In this document: in pieces, positions 46,619 through 60,136 of the stretch
Layout: each line of letters opens with the position of its first letter
Position numbering within the stretch: position 1 is the first letter of the stretch
Program-made: the position numbers and the translations under genes
The notes under the pieces: model-generated
Told to the model about the DNA's origin: nothing
Database searches by the model: none
Seen by the model: the letters and a program-made list of their open reading frames with translations, nothing else
Source: Sepioteuthis lessoniana
Taxonomy: Eukaryota > Mollusca > Cephalopoda > Myopsida > Loliginidae
NCBI GenBank assembly: GCA_963585895.1
Contig: CAUZXS010004362.1
Span: 28,501 to 92,500, forward strand
DNA length: 64,000 bases
Reading direction: 5' to 3'

Positions 46619-49600
46619 GGTGGAGTCCTAATATTGTAAGCCATTAGATTTGGTTTTCTTTCTATTCAGAAGATACAAGTTAAAAGGTGAATTAGACTTA
46701 ACATTTTCCTGTTTCTAAATTTTACGGGAAAAGTTATTTAATTACTAAACAGGAATTAACCATAAATAAAAATATGGTATGATTTTAATATATTTAAGAA
46801 ATACAGAGTACTGAAAATCAACTTTCTATTTTTTTAAATTATAATTAACAATTATATTTAAATAACTGTTTGAATGTTCAAATTTGGAAAAAAAAAAAGG
46901 TTTAAAATAGCATGATAAATTTACATTTTATAATCAACAAGAAAAAATAAATATCTAAAGAGTAGAATTTAATAAAAATTCTGAAAGTTTGTATACACTA
47001 ATATCTCTGTAGTGTCTCACAACCTGACACTGGAAATAGATATTCATAAACTGCTTGTTTTGCTTTCAATAAAACCAGTAAGCACCTTTTTGTTTAAGTT
47101 GTTATAAATAGAAAAAATACACCATCAAACTATTTGGGACTCACCACTGGCTGTAAAAAAAAGTTCACTAAAATAGAAGAAATTACTTCAATTTTGATTC
47201 TTAACCGTTTTTCTTTCTTTTTTTTTTTTACAAACACAAGAAATCTGAATGAGTTTGTATTGAAATTAATGTGTAGAAAAGCAAAGAGAAATTCTGAGAG
47301 TCTACTGAGGTTATTTTTTTCTTTAGAAAATGGCACACATGACAACAGCACATAGATGAAGAGCTCATAATTCAAATGCTCAATTTCTATTTTTGTATTT
47401 GTTTAGCTCTATATGGAGAAAATAATAATGAGTGTTCATATACAGTAAATAGTTTTTGGAAATGAAAATTGATTCAAAACTAGTTTAAGAAACTCTTCAT
47501 CATGAAATGGGAGTGTGTTTTAAAAAGTAATGGTCACAGTGTTGAGTATTTTCCTTAAAGACTAGAAATAAATTAGAAAGAAAAAATACATGATAGCTAA
47601 GATAAAGAAATATTGAATTTGACAAGAAATCACAAGAAGTGATGGCAGTGATATTCAGTCAATAGTAGCAATTATTGTCATAAAACCAGACTTGTTTCAG
47701 CAGAATAATGCTTTTTTTTATAATATATACAGGATTGAACACAACCTAATGTCAATTCAGAAAAAGAAGTTATTCACCAAATCTTATGAAAATGTTATAC
47801 ATTAAAAGCTTTAGTCAATATTTGTGTATCCAAATTGATCTACTGTTTCTGAGGTGTAGATGTTTAAAAATTTACTTTGCTTTGAGAGAAACTATTTTTT
47901 AAAAATAAAATAAATAAACAAAAAAAAAAAAAAAATTCTATGACATGGGAATTAAAGTATCCATGACTAACAATAATAGCATTCATGACTTCAAACATGA
48001 TACCAGTTAATTCATTGACAATTTTTATAAATCAATTCATATAATGAAGATGTATATTGCAACTGCATCTAATCTCAAATACTCTGATCAGAATATGTGC
48101 TTCAAAAGAGAAATAGAATAAGGGTTGTAATAATAATAGCCATACAAGTAATAAGTTAACAAGCTAAATTTTGATATTAAGACTTAAATTTTTTTCTCTT
48201 TAATAGTTAATTTATTAAAAACATGGGATTGAAAATCATAAAGTCTACGGTTCAATTCCTGGAGCCATTTCGGTGAAGGACTTACTTAGTAATTTATCAA
48301 ATTCCCATTTTCAGTGTCAATGGGGAAATGACTATACACAATATCAAAACATTTAAGCATAATTCTGAGAGAGTGGAGAACAGAGAAGTGTTAATATACA
48401 TTAAAAAAATCCTTGATAGTTAATAAAAATGACTGTCATTAGAATTCTAACAGTGAAAATGTGGGAGATAATTTACCAGTTAAATATATCAAGTGATATA
48501 TATAAATAGGGAAATAGAACAAGAGAAAAAATTTAAGTTCACCAGAAATCTATATATTGTTATGGCATCATGTAAAATACCATCTCACACTCTGACAACA
48601 GTCCAGTCGGAAGCAAATTCACATGGATATATAAAAAAAAGATTTTTAAAAAAATTTTTCAATCCAATTGCTAGCAACAGCAATCTGTTAAAAAAGAAGA
48701 AAGTGGGATGGGTGCATAGCACAATTAACCATGTGTACCTTTTGTTCATTTACATTAGCAAAATTGTTTTTAGATACAAATAATACATTCATGCTGCTAG
48801 AACATCAACAAGTGAAAAATATTCCTACTATTGTACTGGCCCACAAAATGAAAAAAGTGAACATATGGGTTCAGAAAAAAATGGGGAAAAAAGTCCCTTA
48901 GCAAACCCACAAAATGTTGAACATTGACAAATTCTTGAATTATCCAACCAATGCCAATAAATAGACTTTTAAAATCATCCAGCATCTAACCCCTACAAAA
49001 ATACATTTTATGAAAAATAGAAACTTGGTTACATACATTCCAGCATACACCCTTATGCACCACCAAAAATAAATAAAATAAAATAAAATAAAAAATAAAA
49101 TAAAAATTATTTACAAGTGCACTTCAACTGGATAGCAAAATATATATAAATTCCTTCACTACTGATAATGAATAAATGCAAGTTGTTGATGCAAACTTCT
49201 GTAAGAATTGGGGTTAACACAATGCAATATAAAGATTTGATACTTTTGGCAAAAAAAAATCATCATACATTTCTCTATGACAATAATATTCGATAATATA
49301 AAATGTCCAGAGACCACAAAATGCTGTAACTGTGAGATTCAAGCAAGTCAAAGTCAGTTGCTTCAAGATTATTAAAAAAGTAGTGAAGATGTGAAATAAC
49401 AAGAAAGTGGTATCACAATAATAGGGAAGCCAACTCCAAAACTAACTGCATTCAAACTATGAGATACTATTCAGAAAACTAATGATATTCAAACATAGGG
49501 CGATCTTAACATTCAGAGTCACAGAAATAAGTAAAAAAATCTTTGAAAATAAATTTTTTTTTTTTTAAAGTCTGACTAGCAATTAATGACACATTTGTGG

Positions 49601-50223
49601 GTGTGTGTGTATTATACCCACACGCAAGTTTTAACTAAATAAATATATTAACATACTGACTCCAATGGTTAATAATTATTACTAAAGACGTTTCCTTTGT
49701 AAGAATATATTTTGTTCCTTTAAATAATAACATACTCAATATGCTGATTATTCAAGAAATTTACTGCTGCAATTTCAATCTTTGAGAGATTAAAAATGAA
49801 TGTATTTTTTATACTAAAAGAAAAAGAAGATACTCAGCAAGAGAAAATTTCAAAATGAAAAACTAATGTCTTCAATTTTACATTCATTTCTTTATACAAG
49901 TATTTCCTGAGGTTTTAATAAATTTCTTTGAAGGAAGTCTCAAAAAGTAATAATAGCTTGATGATATTGTGATTCACAACCAACTGAATTTGTGAGAAAG
50001 CTGTCAAATGATAATTTGGCATTACAATCTGAAGATTGAAATGTTCAAAATATCACTAGATTTTCTGAATAGTAACTCTTACTTTTCATCAAAAGCTACA
50101 GATTTCTGCAGCACAATACATCAGTTTGAAACACACAATGATTTGTAATTAACTCTGCATCTTTTTTGTTAAATATTTAAAATGAGCCAAACACAATCAA
50201 CAAATCATTTGTCAAAAATATAC

Positions 50224-50271
50224 AAAAAAAAAAAAAAAAAAAAAAAAAAATCCTCCTTTGCTGGAGGAGGA
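50224..50271. repeat. poly(A) tract next to a short hairpin
   Basis: Twenty-seven adenines (50224-50250) followed by TCCTCC-TTTGCT-GGAGGA, a six-base-pair stem. On the minus strand this reads as a hairpin followed by a T-run. No transcriptional role is implied in an animal genome. Confidence 0.7.
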
Positions 50272-50764
50272 GGGTGAAGTTCATCATGAGTCATGAAGAG
50301 GCATTAACTACACTGCATTAGTTATCTAGTTTGTATTTCTTAAAAACATTGGCACAGGATAAATCATTGAAAAATAGAAAACTAAGAATTAAAGGTATAG
50401 TTTATAAATTAGTTTATAGCCTAAGTAAAGAGTGGATAATGTTACTTTTATTCAGTTCATTTTGAGTAAATTTTTCCATAAATTTACACCTCCAGATATT
50501 CTGCAGAAAAACTGTCAAAAAGACTAAGGATCCAAATCAGATTAAGTCTGGTGGTTAAAACATTTGATGTGAAACCATTATGTCAACAATATCAGGTAGA
50601 AAAGACTCATTTATATTAACTGTTAATTTATTACATGAAAACACAAGGATAGATTAAACTACTTTTCACAAGATAATACTTTTATCTAAGATAATAACAA
50701 ACTAGTTTTAATAAGTCACAATCTGGAGGCTGCAGAGGGCCATAATTGCCGATATCCTTTAAAG

Positions 50765-51059
50765 CAGTGATTCTCAAAACAAATGGGCCAGGAACAAATA
50801 CAGTAAATGATGTAGTCACAAAGTAATGTAATTTATTGCAGATTCAAAAGAATGCAGACTTACATCTTATGTTTGTAAGTTCAACTAGACAAGCTGATAG
50901 ATGGGTACCAGGAGCAGTGTAATTATTAGAATTTATATTTTCTTTCATAAATAAAATGTACTTCCTGTTATATGAAATTTCTATTTGTGATTATATGAGC
51001 CTAATATTTTTTTCATACAAAAAAATGGGCCACACAGAAGAAAGTGTTTAGAAACACTG
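50765..51059. mobile_element. hAT-like MITE with perfect 8-bp target-site duplication (295 bp)
   Basis: The ends are CAGTGATTCTCAAAAC and, at the other side, the complement of CAGTGTTTCTAAACACTT, a CAGTG.TTCT.AA terminal inverted repeat typical of hAT elements. The element is flanked by the direct repeat CTTTAAAG at 50757-50764 and 51060-51067, the 8-bp length expected for hAT. Subterminal GGGCCA / TGGCCC also pair (AAATGGGCCA at 50781; AATGGGCCAC at 51024). No transposase is encoded, so it is non-autonomous. Confidence 0.85.
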
Positions 51060-53670
51060 CTTTAAAGGATACAGAATTTCCTGAATGAGCTAACACTTTA
51101 TAAGTTAACATTAACGACACAAAGAAGAATGTTACCAAAAATATTCAGATTTCTAAGAACCATAACATATTCAATGGTTCTTTACAAAAAATTCCCTGCT
51201 CTTTAGATTATTGCAGACTACACAGACAAGAGTGCAACATGTAGGATAGTAATGAAGATCATTAGTTATAACATAAAGATTGGATAAAGTTACTTCTATT
51301 TAGTTCTTTTTACATACAAGATTCAAGTCATCACTCGTCCAATCTAAGAAATACCTTTGGTACAACCAAAATAATTTTACTTTAATTTAGTGGGTTAATG
51401 CAAATAACTGTAATATGCTAGCTGTTCATCAAAATGCATTTCCAAGAATTTTGGTCTTAATGTGTTTTAGATAAAAATCAGTTCATTATTTCCTAAGATT
51501 TTTATGGAGTTGATTTTATGATACATTTAACTTCAGAAAAAATATTTTGATGCTTTAAAAATATTTGGAATTTAAAAATATGGACAAACTTATTCTTAAA
51601 AGTTAATTTATGAAATCCAACATCAAAATATAATTATAACTAGAGAATATCAGTTTCAAATTATTCCTATTAATTGATAAAATGTAAAATGCTATTTTTT
51701 TGCAAAACTATTTAACATTATGCAGAATAATGACATTTTTTATCAGAAAAAAAAAAACAATTTAGTTTGATTCATTAAACTATCTCAGTAAGAAAATAAT
51801 TCATGAATGAGGAAATAAGTGTGTAAATGTTTAAAAAATTTTATAATAAATTAGAAGAGTACATTTTTATGTAATAATGAATACTAAAAAAAAAAAAATA
51901 AATAAATAAAAAAGTACTAAAATTTAAAGCTGTTAAATCTTAAATTCTTTACAATTATACATCATGTTGTCGGTATGATTTGAAACCATTTTCTAACAGT
52001 CATCCTTACTAAATAATTTTATCAACAAGCAAATATTTTTTGGTAATTCAAACTTAGAAAGTTAAGAAAATCAAATAAAAATGAAAAATTTTATTTGCAT
52101 TATTTAGTGCATTTATCTGGCTCTAATAACTTGTGTATTATGCAAAAGTTGTAGTTAATTTAGTTGTTTAATAGAAAATCAGGTAAAGATACATAAAAGT
52201 ATCTTTTATAAGTTGGATTTCATATTAACTGAAGAAAAAAATTTATGGAAAAAAAAGGAAAATATAAGATTGTTTTTAATAAAGAACATTAAGAAATTGT
52301 GAGTTTACTTTAAAGTGTTTTTTTTCTTCTTCAACCATAAGAAATGAAAGATACATTTTTTATGAAGTTGTTATAAGTGGTATTGCCTTCACAGAATCAT
52401 GATGTACATTCCCCTAAATTGATAGGTATACAAAAACATTTAACATTAGCAACTATAATATAAACTGGTCAATCAGATCAGAAGGAAAGGCAAACAATAA
52501 AATAGCCAAAATAGTGAACACCATTTCAATGTTTAAAAAATGTAGACTTTTTTTTCCAAAGACAAAATGGAAAATCTGAAAAACAAATTATCATAAACAG
52601 AGGAATGTACTGGGTGTTTCTGCATTATTTAATATACAATATGTACACTCCAAAAATTTAGTGTGAAAATTAAATAAATCTTATGACAATTTCAATTATC
52701 ATAATTATTTTTAAAAATTTTTCTTCTAGAAATAAGATCATTATAAATAACCAACTGTTCCACATTTTCCAGGATTTTCAAATGTTTAAGTTACCAATAA
52801 GTCTCATTATTTAAGAAGATTAATCTTTTTGAAAGTTGTGGAGTTATTTACTATAAAAACCAAAAGATTTGGAGTCATCTGCTGATTCTAAGATTTTCTA
52901 GCAGTAACCCATACATATATATAACAGAAATTGGGATTAATGTTTATTATTAGAGTATAAAAATAATAAAATATAAGCATTAGATTAGTCCCTTATATAC
53001 TTTAACTGACAATTTCTTTGGTCACAATTACATTAACAGGCTTAGGAATAACCACCTCTATAATTTCCTCATTGCACAAACTAATATGGAAGTTTTCAGA
53101 TGGTATAAAACTCAGTATTTAAATCTTCACAAAGGAGAAAAAAAAAGTATTTTTATTATTTTAATAGACTGACATCATGCTACTATCTTAAAGAAACACA
53201 TCCTGAGTGGTTGGATAGTAGTGTAGATAAAGTTAATATTCTTTGGTTTAAGGTAACAGGAAAACCAAATTTTACACCCATGAAAACTTGAGGTGAGCTG
53301 GTAAGTGGTTAGCCAGTAAATGTGATATTCACCATTTATTCTATAGTACACCCCTTTGGGCTTATGTGTATTTATTGACATTCGAAACTTTAAGATTATT
53401 TTTTGTACAAAATGTATAAGAAACATAGAGATGGCAAATAGTAATATATTTAAATAAAAATAAACAAACTGCCATATACTTTACATAGAAAAAAAAACAC
53501 TTCTGGAAGCAACATTGCCTCTTTTTTCATTGAATATAGTTTAAGACAATTACATCACTAGAAAAGAACATTTAGACTTAAAATGTTGATATTTTTAAGA
53601 TAAAATCTCTAATATAATATAGAAATTAATAAACAAAATAAAAATTTATCAGGCCAATAATGTTCTATTT

Positions 53671-53678
53671 GTATGTAT

Positions 53679-53710
<32 letters not shown>
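53671..53710 (+). repeat. (GTAT)n/(TA)n microsatellite
   Basis: Three to four GTAT units passing through GTGTGT into about ten TA units. Confidence 0.9.
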
Positions 53711-53712
<2 letters not shown>

Positions 53713-54443
53713 AACTTAATGCATGCAAATGTTGACACTATCAAAAAGATGAAAAAATAGTGAACCTATAAATGGTGGTGTGGACAGGTCATATGCTAGG
53801 AAGACTATAGAATATAGTGATTGGACGAAGGAAAAAGTTAAACATTGACCAATGTTCAATTGTTGATACATCAAATGATAAAGAAAAGAAAAAATGTTTA
53901 TGACAGGCAGGATACTTGTATTTCATAAAGCTCAGAGGAATTGCTAAGTTCTCTTTGAATCTTTATAATATTTGTAAAATAGACAAAAGAGAAAAAACAC
54001 AACCACAGCACCTGTAATAATCTCATTTGTAGGTAGCCTGCAGAATAGTCTAAAAAGAACAATGCTGACAATATACAGATTTGCATACTATGACATTGAA
54101 ATTGTACATATCAGAAGGCAGGTAGGTGTTTTTATTATTATTATTTAGGACTTTGTAAAGCAAATTCAAATGAACAGATTGAGGACTGTCTGGATGATAA
54201 TATATGGTAAGAAACAGTTTATTTGCTTTTCCCCATTAAGTAGGAATTTTGTGTGATCATATTTCTTACATGTCAGTCTTTGCTGCAAAGCTCTGGGTTG
54301 GATTAATTAGTTTTCTTCTTGCTAGACTCATCATTGAAAAAAAAAATAAATAAATAAGCAGGAATCATTGTTTCTTCATCACTTCCTTTTTTCCCTCCAT
54401 GACAAGTTTATTCAAAAAGTTACCTTGCACACAAAGTCTGTTC

Positions 54444-54628
54444 GTCCAGATTAAAAGCATGCTTAGGCTAACCTGAAGCTAAACATTTTTTTTTACCTTA
54501 TTTTTCCAATGCAAAAGAGAAAAATTTTGGCCCATTTACCAACTTTTCTCATTCCTCAATGATACCCACATTGGAAAAATAAGGTCTAAAAATGTTTGGG
54601 TTACCTTTACCACACTTTTAACCTGGAC
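54444..54628. mobile_element. Foldback MITE, copy 2 (185 bp)
   Basis: Terminal repeats GTCCAGATTAAAAGC and ACTTTTAACCTGGAC. Long inner arms: CCTTATTTTTCCAATG near 54497 pairs with CATTGGAAAAATAAGG near 54571. The centre GGCCCATTTACCAACTTTTC is shared with copy 1 at 41398-41553. The arms make up most of the element, so its RNA or single strand would fold into a long hairpin. Confidence 0.8.
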
Positions 54629-55595
54629 TATGTGGCATTGTGACAAATCAAGAAATATTCTACACATAGAAAAAGTAGATCCACTATTTTTTTTTTTTTT
54701 CTTTTTTTAAATCAGTGGTAGAAATTTGAACAAATGTTAAAAATACTAAAATATTACAAGCTTTAGGTGTTCTGGTTGTTATTAACATTAGCATGAATAT
54801 CAATGGAAAAATATAAAGAAAAAATGGCTTTTCTAAAACCAGTTCATATATCATAAGATGATGATATTTGGATTTGTTAATCTTTAGCATTGTCTATAAA
54901 GTGGCTAAAGCTTTTATACATTTTTGTGAAGTATTAGTGCAATTAATAATTTGAATATTTCTTCAGACACACAAAATTATACAGCATGAAAACAGCCAAA
55001 ATTTAACATAAAAACAACAAATAACACAAATGGAAACAAAATATTTCTACCAGCAGTAATAAAAAAAGTTGTTAAGATATTACATAAAAAATTTTAGTTG
55101 AGAAAATACAGATTTTTTTGAAGAGAAGAATCATACTTCTCAAGTAAATGTTATTTCAGATGATTATTAATAACCATCTAAAAGGATTTTTTTTCTTTGA
55201 ATTTGATTAAAAGTACAGTGACTTGTAATCACTAGTGGCAAAAGAAAAAAAAGTAAATAAATAAAAGTTTTAAAGGAATCAAATTAAATATAAGCAAGAT
55301 TTTGGATCAAAGATAAAACTGGGTTATATATTATAACAAAACTAAAGCTTATTAAATGATTTAAACAAATTATATTCTACAACAGCTAATTCTTTTAAAG
55401 AAAGCAGTCATTATTTTTACAGGTCAAAAGTGATAAAATTACTTCATCAGAATTATTCAAAACAACAACTTTCTTCTCACAGCATATTTGGTAACAGCCC
55501 TACAACAATTGAACACTCAGTTTATTCTAAAATATATTTGGCTTCTCTAATAAGAATAATAATTTCAGTATCGAAATGTAAACATTTTCATTTTG

Positions 55596-55597
<2 letters not shown>

Positions 55598-55648
<51 letters not shown>
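55598..55648 (+). repeat. (AC)n microsatellite
   Basis: About 25 uninterrupted AC units. It creates a Thr-His-rich open frame that is not a gene. Confidence 0.97.
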
Positions 55649-55650
<2 letters not shown>

Positions 55651-56414
55651 GCAACTATTAAAGCATTGTATTGGAATCATTGAGCTAATACAACAAATAA
55701 TCTGTCCAGTAGGGATTTTTTTTAAATATTTAATGAATAAAACCATTTTGCACATAAGTTACATTGGATGCATCTAAAATAAATATTAATAAGCACTCTA
55801 TTCCATAATTAACAGCCAAACCAATATATTCACACTAGAGAATAAAAACAAAAGCATGCATACAACAATGTCTTATAAATAAGTGAAAAATTATCTCTAA
55901 CACTAGAAAGGTTAAGTTTTTAGTAGTAGTAATGATGATAATAATAAGAAGATTTCTTTTTCATGCTCCATAGCAAAAGAAAAAATAAACTAAACATACT
56001 TAGGTACACACAAAATTGATACCAAGTGTTACATGTTCTATGTGGTGAAAAGGAATAGTTATAACTAATGCAAATATCTATGAAAGTAAATTTATATCAG
56101 AAAGTTGTGAGAAAATCCTCATTATGTTAAATTGAATGAAAAGATATTGGCACATGCTATTTTCACATCCAAATGTTTTGAATGAAAAAAAGAAAAAGAA
56201 AAATGAAGCAAAGAACTAAAATAAAAATAAAAAAGTAATTGTAAATTCAAGAATATTCAATTTAAGGAGATGAGAGAAAGAGACTATATTTGAATCTCTG
56301 GTACAAAAAGGCTTTTTTACCTCAGTAAATAATTCAGCAAATTTCAATTCAATTTTCATTGATGGCTTTAATGAGTTAATGGTAAAAGTGTACTCTGATA
56401 AAATCTGAAAAATG

Positions 56415-56418
<4 letters not shown>

Positions 56419-56447
<29 letters not shown>
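56419..56447 (+). repeat. (AT)n microsatellite
   Basis: About 14 AT units in the A-rich interval. Confidence 0.95.
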
Positions 56448-56451
<4 letters not shown>

Positions 56452-59235
56452 TTAGTTTCAATAAATACCTTAACTGAATAGTGATGAGTGTTGATTAAAA
56501 AGACAAAAAAGGGCTCTAAGAAAGTGTGTACACAAATAGAAAGCAAAAAAACTAACCTAAAAAAAGTGTAAGAGATAATAAAATTTCTAACTATACAAGA
56601 GATCAGAATTTAGATAAATAAACTCAATTACATAAAATTTAGATATACATAGTATATTTATAATTCTTTGCAAAACTTTGAAGTCTGTAGCAGTTAAAAA
56701 ATAATGAAAATAAATCCAAACAAAAGAGTAGGCAAAAGCATAAAATATGAAATATATGCTATATATATATCATATGAATGAAATATTGAAAAGAGGAATG
56801 AATAAATCAAGCAAAAAGGAAAAATTTACAAATGCACAAATCCTAACAAGATCCTTCTCAACATCTTTTAAGTAGTACATCACTACATAGTAGTTTATTG
56901 AAGAAACAAATCTCTCAAGTCAGTATCTTGAAACCGGATATATTTTCAAGTTAGAAAAATATCTTCTTCTATTGAAGAAATGGAGAAAACAATTTGAATA
57001 TAAGGAAATTATTCATTCCTCTAAAAATAAATAAGTAAAAATAAGAAATAAATTAAAAATAAATAAGCAAGTTATGCAGATGATATGAAAATTTACATGA
57101 AGATTATATATATTCATAGTTACAAAACTATGTATTTCAGTATAAGAGAAAAGACTAATTGTGAATAGGGAAATGTACTCTCCAAATCAACAGAATATCA
57201 AAACAACACAGCAGTGAACAAGATAGAAAAATATAAACCGTCAACTTTATTTGGGGAGCATATGTGGTTGAAGAGAGAATATAATGGGAGTTGTGGGGTG
57301 ACTCCAGGCAGCATAATGAAAGTATGAATTAGCAGATAGATTACAAACAGCAAACAAGATTGAAAGTCTCAAAAAAAACCCAAAAAAACAAAGAGAGAGA
57401 ACTTGGGAAATATGACAATCATTTATGTGAGATAACCAACCAGTAAATTAAAAATCAGAAGCAGCAAAGATAACAACTAGAACAAGAAATTGTAGTGTAC
57501 TGAAGCCACTTGAAGAAAAAAGTTTTCAAATAGGACAGAAATTTTAATAATACAACAGAAAAAAAAAATCAAATGCATAGAATCAAGTAGCTATAAATTT
57601 TGAAGTACAATTTCATCATGAAAATGTAAGGAAATGTAGAAGTAACAAAAATCTTATATTAAAATTGCAATAATCTGCAAAAAGGATTTTTCCATTAAAA
57701 ATTACTGAGTCTGCAAATAGCATCTCAAAATGTGCTCAAGCAAATTTTGATTGTATTCAAAATACAAATAGGCATTTAAAACATTTCATATACATACTAA
57801 AAAGACCTTGATTCTGCCTTAGACAGTAGAAGAATGACATCACACTGGATGTGATGGTATGGAATGTTGGATAAAAATTCAACAGAAAACTATTATATAA
57901 GCATAAAAAAAAAACAAAAAAAAACAATCTTTATTATACCCCAAATATGAAATCAGTGCATTAAATGTTTTAAGTAATTTTCAAAAACATCATAGAAATA
58001 GAGTGAGTATGCATGTATATACAACTATATGCAAATACATACATACACATACCTTATTGTTTCCTCTAAAGAATGTTCCTGGCAAATATATATAGAGGCC
58101 TTTTAGGTAATTTCGAACCTTCAAAATATAACTTTAGAAATTTAATGTTTTTAATTCAATTATTATTGGTAAAAATTTCTTTTTTAAATATTAGAGGGGG
58201 TGTATAATGAAGAGAGTTGTAAAATAAATGAAAGTAAAAATATAACAAGTGGGAGGGAAAAGCAGTATTAAGAATTGTGACAATTGTAATGTTGAAGAGA
58301 AAGCATCCAGGAAAGGTGCACATCTCTGAATAGCTAAATCAACAGAATTAAAAGAGGACGGTTACATGAGAAAATAATAGCCACTAATGAAGACAATGGT
58401 TTATTAAAGTATTATATAAATGTAGTTTCAGGTTTAGAGAGGAAGAATTATAAGAAAAAGTAATTATGGATTATTTGGTATATAATAAAAATCTTAATTA
58501 GTAACTGATTATTTTTATTAAATTTACTTTAGAAATAGACTGATTTAACATATAAGGCAAAGATACAGGTATTAACTTTTAAAAGAGAAAAAAATTATAA
58601 GATTGAAATTTTTTTAGTGATTACTAAAAGATCTACCATTGCCTAATTGATAATAATAATAATGAGTTTTGAGAACCGAGTATTGTCATGGAGCCCATTC
58701 AAATAACTAATAAATTTCCAGAGGTGAAAAAATATCACAGGAAAAATAAATATGACTAGAAGAAATATTTGGAATTGTTCAGATATGAACAATGTTAGTA
58801 AACTTAAAGAGACAAATAATTAACAAGATTTTTAGGTTTACGAGTTTTGAATATAATCTGAAGTGTTGAAAGTTAAGAGGAAAAAGAAAAAAAAGAACAA
58901 TTTTTAAATCATGGAAGGATTACAAATAATATGTTGGCAGATTCAGCTAATTGAGGCATAGATAAATAAAAGTTAAGAAGCTTCAAAAAGATAAATCCTT
59001 TAACCAAAGAAAGACATGGTGGATAGACTTGGTAAGCAGATAATAAAAATATGATATGGCTCTATCTGAATAAGCAAAAAAAGGTTTAGATATTAAGAGC
59101 TTTTCAGAAATGTGAATTCCCAAGTGCTAAAATAAATAGGGGAAAAAACTGGAAAGAGGAAAAGGAAAAAAAAATGAAAAGAAAAAAGATTAACATAAAA
59201 AAAAAGAAAGCAGCTTTAAATGATAGCAGATTCTT

Positions 59236-59570
59236 TTAGGAAGCATTTGGTATAGAGCTGGCTGAAAGAGCCATTGATCTATGAACATTCCCAATGGTAG
59301 TCCCATTTGTTGCTCCACCAACATCACTGGTCATTGCCCCTTTCAGTTGCAACATTTCTAAGCTCTTGCTAGCCATATTTACAGCACTGGTCAGTTTTTT
59401 GTAGTCTCCAGTTAGAGATGAGATAGCAGACAAAGACTTATCAGTTGATTCATTGGGAAAAATCACAGAATAGTTGTTACCAGCTATCTGAAGTGCACAC
59501 CAAGATGCTGTGCGGGCTTTTCGGGTGAGCAAAGTTAATTCCCGAATACTTTCTGCTAGTGCAAGTATAT
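59236..59570 (-). CDS. Terminal coding exon of an unidentified gene
   Basis: On the minus strand the acceptor TTCATTTCAG (59580-59571) is followed by two bases of a split codon and 110 codons to a TAA at 59236-59238. The protein starts ILALAESIRELTLLTRKA and continues RTASWCALQIAGNNYSVIFP. Then come two helix-like segments (SLSAISSLTGDYKKLTSAVN; MASKSLEMLQLKGAM) and a Ser/Gly/Asn-rich tail ending SASSIPNAS. Codon use and composition are clearly coding and differ from the flanks. I do not recognise the family. The helical heptad-like spacing suggests a C-terminal coiled coil or helical bundle. Upstream exons should lie above 59570, across or beyond the LINE-filled intron. It is convergent with TUBGCP4. 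Confidence 0.75.
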
Positions 59571-60136
59571 CTGAAATGAAGATATGAAAAAGACATTATC
59601 TAATTTTAAATTTTATTTTAAACAAGAAAGAATATTCTTTATTTAATATTCAATAAGGGCATTTAAATATCTAAAAATAAACATGTAAACTTTATATATA
59701 CATATGTAAGCAATGTAGAAATTGTTCAAATAGGTCCTAGGGCGGACCCTCATTACAATACTGTCTAACTGAAAATACCTCCACATTACACAAAGAAAAA
59801 AATTTAAAAAACTCCAAATTCTTGAAGCTCTCTAAATAAAGATCAACAAACTTTAACTAAACAAGACCAATTTCAAATGTAGCAGGCATGTTCTGAAAAA
59901 CCTTTAACATTTATCAGGGCAAATCTTCCTCTTACCTCCAGTAAAATTTTGCAAATTCCCTTCCTACTTGTTCTTCCTCTGACCCTTCAGATAAACATAT
60001 GACTCACCATGTTCCCTTGAAGATGGCTCAAGCTGGGATTGAAAGTACTTGGGGGAAAATATGACAACTTTTTGAATTCATTCCACCCAGATGTCTAATT
60101 TAATCAAACAGGTCTAAAATTATATATATATATAAC
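59571..60136 (-). other. Intron of the minus-strand gene, no feature seen
   Basis: AT-rich, with no ORF or second-copy repeat recognised. A short (TA)n run at 60120-60134 borders the broken end of the LINE. Confidence 0.5.

Larger units (their letters stand above)
42863..59235. other. 16.4 kb interval between two convergent genes, no gene recognised
   Basis: Contains the 3' UTR of TUBGCP4, probably the long 3' UTR or downstream part of the minus-strand gene, several microsatellites, poly(A) runs and at least two MITEs. From roughly 43.5 kb on, the plus strand is visibly A-rich, where the TUBGCP4 introns upstream are T-rich. Open frames are short and lack domain or codon signal. Candidate AATAAA hexamers for TUBGCP4 occur at 43355-43364, but this motif is too common here to be decisive. 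Confidence 0.6.

Noticed and set aside
50224..50271. Hairpin plus T-run on the minus strand resembling an intrinsic terminator
   Set aside because: Bacterial-type termination does not apply here. The poly(A) and short stem are plausible by chance.
55430..55777. 115-codon ORF containing a Thr-His run
   Set aside because: Driven by the (AC)n microsatellite; no flanking coding signal.
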